Source of the DNA: Fomes fomentarius
Taxonomy: Eukaryota; Basidiomycota; Agaricomycetes; Polyporales; Polyporaceae
Reading direction: 5' to 3'
Length of the DNA stretch: 64,000 nucleotides
Assembly (NCBI GenBank): GCA_022606135.1
Contig: JABYQN010000001.1
Coordinates: forward strand, 2,852,001 to 2,916,000
Part shown: positions 12,679 to 24,900 of the stretch, one piece after another
Position numbering within the stretch: position 1 is the stretch's first letter
Layout: each line of letters begins with the position of its first letter
Notes under the pieces: generated by a model
What the model was told of the DNA's origin: nothing
Databases searched by the model: none
Seen by the model: the letters and a program-made list of their open reading frames with translations, nothing else
Translations under genes and position numbers: made by a program

Positions 12679-12898
12679 CGCTACGTGTCTCAATGGCGAG
12701 TAGATTGGATGTTTGGGTACGGCCAAGGACGAGAGAAGGATGGCGTACCCTGATCTCAGGTGCACGTGCCGCACGCGATAATGGGCGCCTGTGTCCCGGA
12801 GATCATAGTCGGGTGGGCGGCGGCGGTGAGGCTGTCCGAGACACAACCTTTTCTCTCTCCTCCACGTAGGCCCTCTTGTGCACGTATACACGACAGCC

Positions 12899-13825
12899 AT
12901 GGATGAATTCAAGGAAGAAGAGATAGAGAGTATTCTTTACATTGGCCGCGAGGTCTCAGGTTAGCCAGCCGCCTTCCAGCTGCGATCGGGCTCATCACGC
13001 GGGGGTAGTGTACAAGATTCCACCTCTGAAGGCGAACGAGGGACACCGTGCCCAGGAATGGGGTGATCTTGCGAACCCCTTGTGGAAAGGACGCATTCGC
13101 ATTGTTGAGCGATCGTCCGGAGTCGCGTTGCAGTTTGAGGATGCAACGACTGGTGCGTTTCCCTAACTTTTTGAATGAGGTAATAGTCAAACTGAAACTT
13201 TGTCTCCTTCAGGCGAGCGTATGTCCTCCCGTCCTGTACGTTGGATGCTTCCTGCCCATACTGATCGTCTCAGTCTTCGCCAAGGCCGACTATGACCCAG
13301 GGAAACCTTGCGTGGAAGCCGTGCTAGACTCCTCTCGGTACTTTGTCATTCGCGTCGAAGACAACGGCCGAAGAGCGTACATTGGCATGGGCTTTCTGGA
13401 GCGCACAGACAGCTTTGACTTCAGTATGTATTTTCCGGGGACTCGAGTGACCTCGTGTAGCTGATGCTATGCCTCTCAGACGTTGCGCTGCAAGACTATA
13501 CCAAGTGAGTTGCCTGGCAGCGCAATGCTGAAACATAGGGTGCTCATCAGATACTCGCAGACGATGGCGCACGTTGAAGAATCCGTCGGAGAACAAGGCC
13601 GACGAACCTTCACCACACTTACCTGCTGGACCAAAGAAGGACTACACCCTAAAGGAAGGACAAACCTTCAGCATCTCCATACCTGGGAAGTCCAAGGCCT
13701 CGCAGACTACAAGTGCTGGCGTAGATCTATTTGGTGGCAGCTCTGGTGGTGCAGGATCGTCGTCAAGTGGTGGTGGCATCCCGGCACTCCTTCCTCCGCC
13801 TCCGAGTGCGCCCAGGAGACGATAG
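12899..13825 (+). CDS. NECAP-like adaptin-ear-binding coat-associated protein (PHear domain)
   Basis: Clathrin-coat accessory protein of the NECAP family, which binds adaptor AP-2 in endocytosis. The start is MDEFKEEEIESILYIGREVS. After intron 1 comes VYKIPPLKANEGHRAQEW, then WKGRIRIVERSSGVALQFED, then TTGELFAKADY, SSRYFVIRVEDNGRRAYIGM and FDFNVALQDYTKRW, all PHear signatures. The GEL of the highly conserved GELFA motif is encoded only if a 6-nt microexon (13213-13218, GCGAGC) is included; without it the frame stays open but GE is lost and L becomes V. The tail is Gly/Ser/Pro-rich and ends PPPPSAPRRR. I see no C-terminal WXXF ear-binding motif, which animal NECAPs have. Confidence 0.9.
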
Positions 13826-15134
13826 AAGCAGTTTTCCGATGTCTCTTCTTCCTCCACTATTGTACTATTGTGAGTTGCCCCAGTTCCTTGACTAGTCCCG
13901 CGATGTTCCTCAGATTGGGAGAAGAATTTCGACCATGACGCGGCATGTTTCCAATGCTGAACCAGGAGGGTGCATGCAATACGGTGCGCACTCGCAAACC
14001 CCACCTCGTCAGCTACGACGCCGAAAGAATGTCGTGGAGTCAGGTGTGAACAAGTCGTATAACGTAGTCACTCCCGAAGGGGCATCACCGGGACTGGACT
14101 GTGCAGTGTTCACCTCTCGCACTAGACCCGTCGTTCAAGGTTGAGCACGTTTGTGTCGTCTCTCAACAACCGTTTTAGACCATGCCACTATAACCGCGGG
14201 CTCGTGATACCGAGAAACGTATTGCGCGCATGGGGTGTGCCTATGCTAAGGAACATTCACCATGTCCGGCTCTGCGTCCGTCGAACTGCCCATATTTGGG
14301 TGGTCACGGATGGATGATCTTGAGGAGGGTGATCTCTCTTACGTCGGATTTTGTTAATTATACCGAAGCTTCTTTGATGAAGTCGTGACATTCCAAGATC
14401 ACAAGGCTCTCATGCACAAGACCGCCGTTGGCCCTTCTCTCGTACTCTTGCGCGCATCTACCCGGATCTCTAGCTTTCAGCTCATTGTTCCCAGACGTAG
14501 GACCTATCAGGCAGCGCGCCCACGCGGAAGTAGTGCTGAATGACATGTGTACGTAGTGGCGATGGTGCGCCCTGCTGGCGGTAGGTATTTATGGCAAAGT
14601 ACCTTGAGACTCTCCGACCAGTGCCAAGTGTGAGGTACGAGCATGCGACGCCGCAAAGCTCGCGAGCTCCTTCCGATCCAAATGACCCCTTAAGCTGTGT
14701 CAGGCTGCTGGCACATACGCCATTCGTGTTCACTATAGCTACCTTGGTATGATCCTTGACCCGCGTCCGAGTTCCCCAGGTCGACGGAAAAATGTAACCT
14801 AACGTCGTCGCGGCTAGCCCGAACTTGTACCGACACCGAGACGGCGAAGCAGCTGGATGCGCAGGCTTCCGCCGTCGCGTGTTGTCGCCAGCGATGGCTG
14901 CTGGTCGGCTGAATTCACAGTCCCATGACCCGTAACCGACCATGTCCGCCTCAACAACTGACCTCTCCCGACGTCTTTCCGCATCGTCCGCTCGGGTGTT
15001 CGCCGGACATTCTAGCTGCTTGTCAGTGATGCGGCTGCCAGCGAGAGAATCTTGCGCTCCATCTATATAACGACCCCTGCCAGAAACCGGAGTCTTCAGG
15101 ATCTCAGACCCTCTCAACCCTCCGGTACAGCAAA
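13826..15134. other. Promoter region of cel6A
   Basis: 1.3 kb between NECAP and the cellobiohydrolase. A 258-codon open frame on the minus strand (14482-15258) has no family resemblance and overlaps the cel6A first exon, so I treat it as chance. The region holds a TATA box at 15064. One CCCCAG at 14774 fits the loose CreA consensus but carries little weight. Confidence 0.5.
15064..15070 (+). promoter_or_regulatory. TATA box of cel6A
   Basis: TATATAA sits 65 bp before the ATG at 15135, as expected for a strongly expressed fungal cellulase gene. Confidence 0.7.
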
Positions 15135-16777
15135 ATGTCCAAATTCGCGACCCTCTGCGCTCTCCTCGCCATCGTTCCCTCCCTGGCAGTTGCCCAGGCC
15201 CCCGTCTGGGGACAGTGTGGTGGTGTCGGCTGGAGTGAGTACAAAACACAACCAACAATGCGCCACATGGACTGATCAGAAACCTTCAGGTGGCGCCACG
15301 ACCTGCGCGTCTGGATCTGTCTGCACGGCTCAGAATGACTACTATTCGCAGTGCATGTACGTGCCATCTGCAGCAAGTCGGCACGAAAACATTACTCATG
15401 AGTTTTATTTCATAGCCCCGGCGCGAGCGCACCTGGCACGACAGCCCCACCGACGACTACTGCTCCCGTCACTACTGCTCCGCCGTCAACGACCACCTCC
15501 GGCACTACTCCCCCAGCCGCACCTGCTGCTGGCAACCCCTTCGAAGGCTACGAGGTGAGAGCGATCTCATTGTTTAGAGACACCACTAATTGTCTCCCTC
15601 ACGTAGATCTATCTCAGCCCCTACTACGCTGACGAGATCAGCGCTGCTGCTGCCGCTATCACCGACCCGACCTTGAAGTCCAAGGCCGCGAGCATCGCCA
15701 AGATCCCGACGTTCACCTGGCTCGACGTTGTCGCCAAGGTCCCCGACCTCGGCACCACCCTCGCGGACGCGTCTTCGATCCAAAAGAGCACCGGCAAGAA
15801 GCAGCTCGTCCAGATCGTCGTCTACGACCTGCCCGACCGCGACTGCGCTGCCAAGGCGTCCAACGGCGAGTTCAGCATCGCAGACGGCGGCGCGGCAAAG
15901 TACAAGGACTACATCGACCAGATCGTCGCCCAGATCAAGCAGTTCCCCGACGTCCGTGTCGTGGCCGTCATCGAGCCCGACTCGATCGCCAACTTGGTCA
16001 CCAACTTGAACGTCCAGAAGTGCGCGAACGCACAGACCGTGTACAAGGACTCCGTCACCTACGCGCTGCAGCAGCTCTCCTCCGTCGGTGTCTTCCAGTA
16101 CCTCGATGCTGGCCACGCTGGCTGGCTGGGCTGGCCCGCCAACATCCAACCCGCGGCCACCCTCTTTGCCAGTCTCTTCAAGGCTGCTGGCAGCCCTTCC
16201 TTCGTCCGCGGTCTTGCTACCAGTAAGTCAGCTCCATGAGATGGAATGAAGTAGAACGTACTCTGACTTACTTGTGCTCTCACTCGCAGACGTTGCGAAC
16301 TACAATGCTCTCCGCGCTGCTTCCCCCGACCCGATCACGCAGAGCAACCCCAACTACGACGAGCAGCACTACATCGATGTGAGTATCACCTCCCCCATAC
16401 CTCTCCATGCTTACGCCTCTGTGTGCTTCACACAGGCCTTCGGCCCGATGCTCAAGAGCGCAGGCTTCCCCGCCCAGTTCATCGTCGACCAGGGCCGCTC
16501 CGGTCAGCAAAACCTCCGCCAGCAGTGGGGTGACTGGTGCAACATCAAGGGCGCCGGCTTCGGTACCCGGCCGACGACGGACACCGGCTCCTCGCTCGTC
16601 GACGCCATCGTCTGGGTCAAGCCCGGAGGCGAGTCAGACGGCACTTCGAACAGCTCCTCGCCGCGCTTCGACAGCACATGCTCGCTCTCCGACGCGCACC
16701 AGCCCGCGCCCGAGGCCGGCACATGGTTCCAGGCGTACTTCGAGACCCTCGTCTCGCAGGCGAGCCCTCCGCTGTAA
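15135..16777 (+). CDS. cel6A: Cellobiohydrolase II, GH6 with N-terminal CBM1
   Basis: Secreted exo-cellulase (EC 3.2.1.91) releasing cellobiose from the non-reducing ends of cellulose. Signal peptide MSKFATLCALLAIVPSLAVA is followed by CBM1 (VWGQCGGVGWSG to NDYYSQC, with the aromatic W, Y, Y face) and a Thr/Pro/Ser/Ala linker. The GH6 core has YDLPDRDCAA (Asp that lowers the acid's pKa), VIEPDSIAN (catalytic acid Asp), YLDAGHAGWLGWP and QWGDWCNIKGAGFG, and ends QASPPL. Five short introns lie near 15236, 15360, 15555, 16221 and 16381. Two positions that hold free cysteines in other GH6 CBHs are Ser here (KDSVTYA and GGESDGTS); the disulfide cysteines remain. It is the clearest lignocellulose marker in the window. 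Confidence 0.97.
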
Positions 16778-17489
16778 ACCGCCCGTCAGTGTATCGATGG
16801 CAGCATGTTGTATCTATGTACTGTACACATTTGTCCCGCAAAATACAGGGTCTCTCCTCCTCCTCACACTGCTTCGGCGTGCTATCATCGTCCGCTAGGT
16901 TGACTTCGACAAGGCTGCGTATGATGAGTTTCCGGGTCCGGATCGACTCAGACGCGATGACTCTCTGGCGACGTGCGATCTCACGAGACATTTCCCGTGT
17001 GCACACGGGACGCCAGCTCCTGGAATACTGGCCAACAATCTCGGGTGGATGATGCACAGGCATGAGACTTTCTCAGGCGAGGACAATGGGCACATACGGA
17101 ACTTGTACATCCAGAACACCTCGGCGGTGCGAAACTGCGGAGACAAACATGACCGCCGGAGCGACCGGTCACAATGCACATTACGAGTACTGGATTTCGC
17201 AGCAGGTGCATATAATACACGGAGTTTCGTCCAGACGACCATACAATACGTAGTAACTGTGAATAACTAAGACAGTCCACCTCATACCTCATTATACGGC
17301 AACTACGAGGCTGCGCGAACAACTTTCGCGAGCGGAACACAGATATACATGCATCAACCCACGACAAACGGCATAGGAAGCCCGAAGAGCGTGGAGGCTC
17401 AGCACTCGACCCAACAACTAGCATCGACTACGGCCGTCAAGTCAACGGGTTACGGAATGCTCAAGATCTCTTGTCAAGAAACAGAATGC
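16778..17489. other. Tail-to-tail spacer between cel6A and NFS1
   Basis: About 700 bp holding the 3' ends of cel6A (+) and NFS1 (-). No gene seen. Confidence 0.45.
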
Positions 17490-19467
17490 TTAGTGTTGCG
17501 ACCAGTCGATGGCGTTAATATCGATACCCTCCTGGACCATCTCCCACAGTGGGCTAGGGAAAAAAAGGTGTCGTCAGTATACGAGCGTCAAACGTAAGTG
17601 GGGATAGAGCGCGCCAAGCTCACCTCATGTCGCGCAGCCTCTGCACGACTGCAACAATCTTTTCAACCACATAGTCGACTTCGGCTTCGGTGGTAAAGCG
17701 GCCGATACCAAACCGCAGCGATGAGTGCGCCATGTCCTCCGCCGCACCGAGGGCACGCAGGACATATGAGGGTTCGAGCGATGCGGATGTGCATGCGCTA
17801 CCAGAGGAGAGCGCAACATCCTAAAAGGTGGTCAGCTCCCTCCAACTTAACATCATCAACGTAACATACCTTCAGCGCCATCAGCAAACTCTCACCCTCC
17901 ACATATGCAAAGCTCAGGTTGACGCAACCGGGGTAACCGCTGGGGTCGCCGTTCCGAATGACATGCTCGACGCGCGAGTTGATTCCGTTGATGAGTCGGT
18001 CGGAGAGGGCCTTCACCCGCATGCGGTCCCTCTGACAAATGATCGTCAGCAAATCATGTTCCACGTACTCGGAGAGCTGCACTGCTCAGTACCCCTGCAC
18101 GCAGGGTCATCGCAGAGCTGGTAGTCGGCCGAAACTGCTATGCAGATGGCGCACCACAATGCTCCCAACAAAATGATATGAAGGGTGCGTGACAAGTATC
18201 ATCAAAGCAACCCAGACTGAATCTCCACTCACCGCCATCTCCAGCTTCGCAATCCTCGCAGCCTCGCCTAATCCAACGGCCAATGCAGTCGCCAGTGTGC
18301 CGCTCCGCAACCCACGCTCCTGTCCACCGCCGCTCAAGATGGGCTCCAAGCGGACACGGGGTCTTCGGCGAACATACGCCGCACCGACACCCTTGGGTCC
18401 GTAGAGCTTGTGTCCCGAAATACTCAACAAGTCAGCGTTATACTCGTTTACATCCACTGGGATCTTGCCAACAGCCTGTGCTGCATCGGTGTGGAGGTAA
18501 ATGCCCCGATGCTTCCGTACGATCTCGCCAATCTCTTTCATGGGTTGGATGACACCAGTCTCGTTATTGACAGTCATGATCGAAACCAGCGAAGTATCGG
18601 GGCGAATGGCGGCTTCAAGATCCTCGAGCTTGATGATGCCGTTCTTTTGAACGGGAAGGTAGGTGACATCAAAACCCTCCTCTTGAAGTTTGCGGCAAGA
18701 GTCAAGAACACACTTATGCTCCTGAGAAAAATGTGAGCCACCGTTCGCGCACTAAGTCCCACTAACATACTGTCTGAGTGGTGATGACGTGCTTTTTCCT
18801 GTCCTTATGAAAGCGGGCGACACCCTTGATGGCCATGTTGTTTGTTTCGGTCGCACCAGAGGTGAATACGATGTCCTTGGGCTCAGCCCCGATGAGATCC
18901 GCAACGTGCTATGCCAAAGTGTGAGTGGCAATGGGAATAACTGAATTTCTTCAACACGCACCTTGCGAGCATCTTCAATAGCTTTTTCAGCTTCCCAGCC
19001 ATATGCGTGAGTCCGACTGTGCGGGTTGCCGTACTGGTCGGTGAGATACGGGAGCATAGCATCCAAGACGCGAGGGTCTACGGGCGTAGTTGCCTTGCAC
19101 AACACATCAGAGTCTCGTGCGAAGTAACACTCATAGTGAATGGACTGACCTGCATGTCAAGGTAAATCGGCCTAGCTTTCTCAGAAAGACCACCCTCACG
19201 CCGCGCCTCAAGCTTGAAACCGAACATATCTACATAGGCGGGTCAATCTCGCTGTACGCTGACGATTGCGGAGGACTCACCGACACGAGGGGAGAATGTG
19301 GTGTCCTCTTGGTAGGACGAGGGGACGTCGACTACGCTGGCTCGGTCAGCACCCGAGGGCTGAACGAACGTCCTGCGCACATCCTTTGTTGGTGCACGGG
19401 AGACGGGGGAGCGGATGGCTGAGCGACAGAGGGCCTTGCCGGACTTTGTCGAGACCCGGGAGAACAT
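17490..19467 (-). CDS. NFS1: Mitochondrial cysteine desulfurase NFS1
   Basis: PLP enzyme that takes sulfur from cysteine for iron-sulfur cluster assembly in the mitochondrial matrix and for tRNA thiolation. The N-terminus [20 protein letters not shown] is a basic, amphipathic presequence. Core motifs: [75 protein letters not shown], and the PLP lysine in [10 protein letters not shown]. The persulfide-forming Cys lies in [21 protein letters not shown] near 17780-17840. The end [10 protein letters not shown]...IDWSQH matches the conserved eukaryotic NFS1 tail that contacts frataxin/ISD11 partners. Full length. It is divergent to the SR-protein gene, with 304 bp between start codons. Confidence 0.96.
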
Positions 19468-19771
19468 GGTGGACGACGAGGAAGAGGCGATTTATCTGAT
19501 AACTCTTATGAGTGCCTGTCCTAGCCTCAAGCTAAGCTTTCACCTGTAGTCAGCTCGTCACGAGCTATGAGGAATGCCTCCGGCACCCCGGCCGTCTCCG
19601 GGCCAATCACGGTCCGACCCACCAAGCACCGCCAGACGCGCGAGCTGGATGCAGCTTTTCCCTTTCCCGACTAACAAGGCTCTCCCGCGCACGGACCACA
19701 AACGGACGCCAGCGTTGTCTTTCGTCTCCCAGGCTCCCCATCCTGCACTTCCATCTCTCCTCACATCCACC

Positions 19772-21073
19772 ATGGCCCGTCGTCTCTACCTTGGCAGTAC
19801 GCACCATTCTCCTCCTCGTTATCTTTTTCACCGCTCATCGTTTGCTCCCTTGCCTAGAACTTCCCCCAGATGCTCGTGCCGACGACGTATCAAAATTTTT
19901 CGACGGCCATGGTCGCATCGTTGACTGCCGTGTCATGACCGGTTGGTCTGTCTGCACCTCAGATCTCGAATACTCCTCACTTTCGTGTCATCAGGCTTTG
20001 GATTCGTCGAATTCGAGAGCTCCCGCGATGCTGAAGACGCTCTCCACCACTTCAATGGCAAGAGCTTCATGGGCGCCAAGTACGCCGCAGTCTTAGGTCA
20101 TCCCCTGGGACACTCGCTGATCGTGTCTTCAGCATTGTCGTCGAATTCGCCAAGGAAACTCGCCCCCGCCGTGACCCTTACGACAGCGAGCGTGCCTCTC
20201 GTGCCCGGCGTCCGCCCGGCTTTCGTCTAGTCGTCTCTGGTATCTCACGTGACACTAGCTGGCAGGTGTGTACTCTTTTGGCTATCCCTTACATTTTATA
20301 GTCCTGGCCTCCCTTCGCTCCGACTTCTCTGGTGGCTACTGCGATTGGCCCTTCTGGATCAGTTCCCTAATGGACACCTTGCAATCAGGATCTAAAGGAT
20401 TTCGGAAGGGAAGCCGGCAGCGTCTCTTACGCGGACATTGAACGCGATGTACCTGGTGAAGGGTAAGTTTTCCTCGTCCATGGCTATGCAGAACTATCCT
20501 GATTCATCAACAGTATCCTGGAGTACCTTTCGCGTGAGGATGCTGAACGTGCTGTCAAAGAATTGGACGGCCGTGACCTTCGTGGACAACCCGTTCGTGT
20601 TGCCATGGACCGCGAAGTAAGTGTCTTGACCTTGTAACATCTCTATCTGACACTGATGTATCCGTCAGCGTGCCGGTGCTGACGACCATCGTCGCGAGCC
20701 TCGTCGCGATGATCGCCGCGACGATCGTTACGCCAGGGAAGACCGTCCCCCTCGTGACGATCGCTACCGTGGCGATAGAGATGATCGTGCATATCGCAGG
20801 GACCGCTCTAGGTCGCCTCCTCGCCGCACTGAAGTCGATGATCGTCGCCCCAGGTCTCCTCCGCCTCCCAAAAGGGAACATGATGATAGAAGGCCTGCAG
20901 GGTACGATGACCGGCGGGGTGGCTATGATGACCGAAGAGGCCCTGACCCTTATTATGACCGTCGTAGGGAAGAAGATAGACGAAGGGACGATCGCCGTCG
21001 GGACGAGAGGGACGATCGTTACGATGACAGGCCCTCGAGGCACGCCAACGGGGAAAGCGGATGGGCGCGCTGA
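19772..21073 (+). CDS. SRSF1/Srp2-like splicing factor with Asp/Arg-rich tail
   Basis: Two-RRM splicing factor. RRM1 has RNP2 in MARRLYLGKL and RNP1 in GFGFVEFE. A linker follows (NIVVEFAKETRPRRDPYDSE). The second RRM carries the SWQDLKD heptapeptide that defines the pseudo-RRM of SRSF1-type SR proteins, split by an intron after SWQ (near 20274). The C-terminal part, from about 20660, is not a true RS domain: it is dense in DDR, RDD and DRY units with only about three RS dipeptides, and ends NGESGWAR. At least seven introns. The long minus-strand frame at 20555-21043 is a shadow of this repetitive tail. Role in constitutive splicing is inferred from family. Confidence 0.92.
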
Positions 21074-21943
21074 GATTTGGCCAATGGTTTCCGGATATCC
21101 GTTGCGTTGTGGACCGCGAAAAGGTTTTCCGAAATGGCGTCGTGGACTTGCCTCTTGCGCTTTGCGTCGAATAGGTTTCTGCTGTATGGAAAGGAGTCGT
21201 GTATCTCGAGCTCGAAGGATATCCCCCGATCGTGTAATCCTCCCCTTCCATGGCGCATCCTGGCCTTCCTAAGGATTCTAGTCCCCGTCCGCTCGTGCTG
21301 GTGGACCTCCCACACATTGGGGTACTGGTTACTCGTTTGGCTTCAAGACCTGCTAGGCCTTCTCAGGGCGTCGCCCAGGGTTGGTGGCCGAACAACGGTG
21401 GCAATTGGTTCAGCGAAAATCTCGCTTATCGGGGTTGGCTTGCTTGAGGCGCTCGCGGGGCTGGCCGACTGAAGAACCTTGGGTGTCGGGTTCTGTGGGC
21501 GTATGTGGGCGCACCAATTGCTCGTGCGAAAGGTTTGTCTCCGTTCAGGCTTGCACGGACTCGTGGCTCGTCGATGTTTCTCCCAGTCGAGATAACTCCA
21601 GCATCCGAGGACTTCGAAAGTTTCAAGGGATACGTCGGACGTGCTATATCAGTACGCAACAGTAGATACTGATACTCCCCGTCCATGTATAAAATCAATC
21701 CTTTGTTCCAGACTGGGAATATAGTATTTGCGTTCGTCGTGTGTGCCCACGCGCACGTTGTCGCTGCGGATAGGTCAACCTGAACCTTGAGTTTGAAAGA
21801 GTGATGCTGCGATACGCCGACCCTCTGCTACCACCCTAGCGTGCTAATAGCGTAACCGCGAAGCCTCGCTTTCCTACTTATCTCCCCTCCCACAGCATAG
21901 TAGATCGTCTGCCTCTCGGGCAATAAACGAGGATACGAAAAAT
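21074..21943. other. Tail-to-tail spacer between SR protein and TBCE
   Basis: 870 bp with the 3' UTRs of both genes. AATAAA at 21922-21927 (+) could serve as a distal poly(A) signal for the SR gene. Open frames near 21250-21470 are Pro/Gly/Trp-rich but match no family and lack a clear gene structure. Confidence 0.4.
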
Positions 21944-24900
21944 TCAACTGTTCACTAGTACAAGTTGTGTGCCATCGTCTACGCCCCAGTATCCTAGATC
22001 TCGCCCAGTATATTCCTCGTCTAACTCGACTAACTGTCCGTTAGGGAGTACTATCCATAGCCTGACATTGTTGTGCTGTGTCTTGGGCACTTTTAGGGAC
22101 TTGATGAGCTTTAGGCGGAGCGTCCGCACGGTCATCGTTGACAAGACGTGGAGCGTAATCAGGGCATCGCTCTGCCCTAGGTAGCTTTCGAGTTTGTCCG
22201 AAGAGAGATTTGTCGGTGGCGTGTGTGCAACGTGGCGGATGTGGATGGCTGCGGGTTTCAGATCCGCGTCGCAGTAGGGGGAGCACATGAGATTAAATTC
22301 AATGGAAACAAAGGAAGTCAGTAAACTCGGACACGGTCAGCTTGAACGCAGCCCCGCGGGGGAGGAAACCAGACAACGATCTGACTGGCCAATGCACGTG
22401 GGGAAGGGGGGTGTAAGGATGTGAAGGACGGACGCACTAATTAGACGATTGCTGAGCGTGTCCTGGGCCTCTGGCACCGCCTGCGCATCCGTCACGCCGT
22501 GTTCTGGTCGGATGCGGTGGTTAAGTTCGGCCGACATGTGCGAAGGCGGCAGTCAACAGTCAAAGTCGAAGTTGCGATTGCGGGTACAACGCCAGCAGGA
22601 TGGATGTAGCATATGACATACATGGAGACCGAGGGATTGACAACGATCAGTGTTAGTATCATATCGCAATGCGGGAGTTGAGCGGGGTGAGACGCGCACA
22701 TGTGCGCAAGACCGACGCCCAGAAGGAGAGGGATGGGGGGTAAACAAACGACACGCACTGGAACAAAGGGCATCGAACTGGGGGTGCGCGTCTCGCTTTG
22801 CTTCAGGGGACTCAAAGGTCTGCTTGCTGATGTGTGAGAGGTATAGGAGCTCGCTGTCCGTGCGCTCGCGCGCTGAGATCTGTATGGGCCAGGGGCGAGA
22901 GGGTTAGATTAGTGCCGTTCAGATGGTCCCTACAGGACTCGGATATCACTCAAAGTGGGGTGCCCGTGCCCGCATGACTCTGCCGTTGCCCCTGACGCCT
23001 ATCGGGGGGGAGCAATAGTACGAACAAGGGTCGGGGCAACAGCAGGGTCAAGGCGGACTATAGAACATCACCGACGAGGCAATAGTAGCGGGATATCATC
23101 AAGGGAGAAGACACGAAGAACGGAGCACGTACCGCAGCGCCATCGAGGGAGGTGAGCGATGGGATCTTTGCGATCGTGAACGCGCGCGCGTAGCTCGCGT
23201 GGCGAGGGTCTGCTCCGTGATGTCAGAGGGAGCAGCACCACATCGGGTGCAGTGGGCGCAGAGTTAGAGTTGGCGGTGGCCACGGTCCAGTTTGATTCAT
23301 TGGTTCAGCGGAGCATAGGGCACGTACACGGAACAATGCGAGGAGCAGGATGGAGCGGCGCACAGGATAGGCAAGGCAAAAGGGAAGGTAAGTCAGCTCC
23401 GACTCATCAACGTGCGAATGGTGAGATGACTGTGGATAGTCGGGACGGTAGATGGCAGATGGGGTTTCGGTACTAAGGCTGTTGTAAAAGTAACCCCACG
23501 TGGGCGGTGGGGCGCGCAGTGGCGGTACTGGTGAGTATAGGTTGTGGTACGCACCGTCAATGAGCGGGTTGCCAGCAAGTGTGAGGGACTCGAGATCTGG
23601 ACACCAGCGCTGCAGTATGTCGATGTCGTACCACGTCGATATACGATTAAAGGCGAGCGCGAGATGCTTGAGTTCGCGGAGGGGAGAGACCGGTGTCGTT
23701 CCGGCGGATTCGCACGACCCCTCTGTGGGAGGTGGGATTATCTGGGTGACGTGGTTGGAGGTGAGAATCAACCGACTTAACCTACCTGGAAGGTCAGTGG
23801 CGGTTTTTGTGGGAGCAAGGACAAGCAAAGGGATACACGTACCCCGATAAATTGCGCATAGCGGAGCTAATGTCAGCAAAGCTGTCTAGCCCGTTTCCAT
23901 CGAAGTTCACGCTATGTAAAGTTACATTCTTGCGCCAACGACTATCAAGATTGGTCTCTGAGGACAGGACCTGAAGACGATTGTATCCGAGCTCTACGAT
24001 TCTCAACGCAGGCATATGTGGCAATAATATCTGGAAGGTGTTCCATGTTGTCAATGTCGCGCTTAATTGCAACTCCTCTAGACACAGGAAAGCGGTGGCG
24101 TCGAAATGCAGATCTTTTGGAGATCTGAAACGATTCTGACTATAACAAATGCCGCGTCAATATGTGTCCGTAACAGACGGAAGAATGATCACCCACTTGA
24201 GACAAAGGCTTTGGAGATTTTGCAATTCAATTGTGATAGCAGCGACTGTGTCCCAACCCGAGATTAGATTCCTCGACAGATCCAGTCCACGGATGCCTGC
24301 GGAGCAGATTCAGTTAAGGACCATGGCAATCGGACACACAACGGAGCACGAACTGAGATGCGATCGCTACATTGCCCAGCCAAAAAGCAGTGCACCATAG
24401 CAATCGGTGCTATCCCGCCGACCATCACATGTCGCAGTCATTATAGCCACATACTTCAAGGTCACCGACGATGACCGAAGCATAAAGTACATATCCGTGA
24501 GGTTACAGGTCAATCGATTGTACCGTGCACTGACGGAACCGAGATACGACGTAATCGCCCGGTACATGGCCCAGGGCAGACATTCTGCGCTAAAGCTGAG
24601 CAGGTCTGCACCGTTAAATCAAGGAGACTCTTGACACTTATGACGCGCATTATGTGGCAGTTTCCATCGCGGCTTCCCTGCTACCTCCATGGCGAGATAG
24701 CCTGGTCATCGAAAGAGAGAACATCCCAAAGTTCAATCAACGCCGATCGGGATCGATACATTTGCCACGATGTCTCCGCGACAAGTGTACCGATTATATG
24801 ACCATTTTCCAGCAGGTAGATGGGACTAACGCAGGTGTGACGAAGGGGGTACAATGAAAGTACATCAACAGCCAGTGAAGCAAAGGGTAACCTCACGGTA

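Noticed and set aside
14774..14779. CreA-type site in the cel6A promoter
   Set aside because: The consensus is only six loose bases, so one match in 1.3 kb is expected by chance.
14482..15258. 258-codon minus-strand open frame
   Set aside because: It overlaps the TATA box and first exon of cel6A, has no family resemblance and an Arg-rich composition typical of chance frames in GC-rich DNA.
20555..21043. 162-codon minus-strand open frame rich in Ile, Val, Thr
   Set aside because: Antisense shadow of the GAT/CGT codon repeats in the SR-protein tail.
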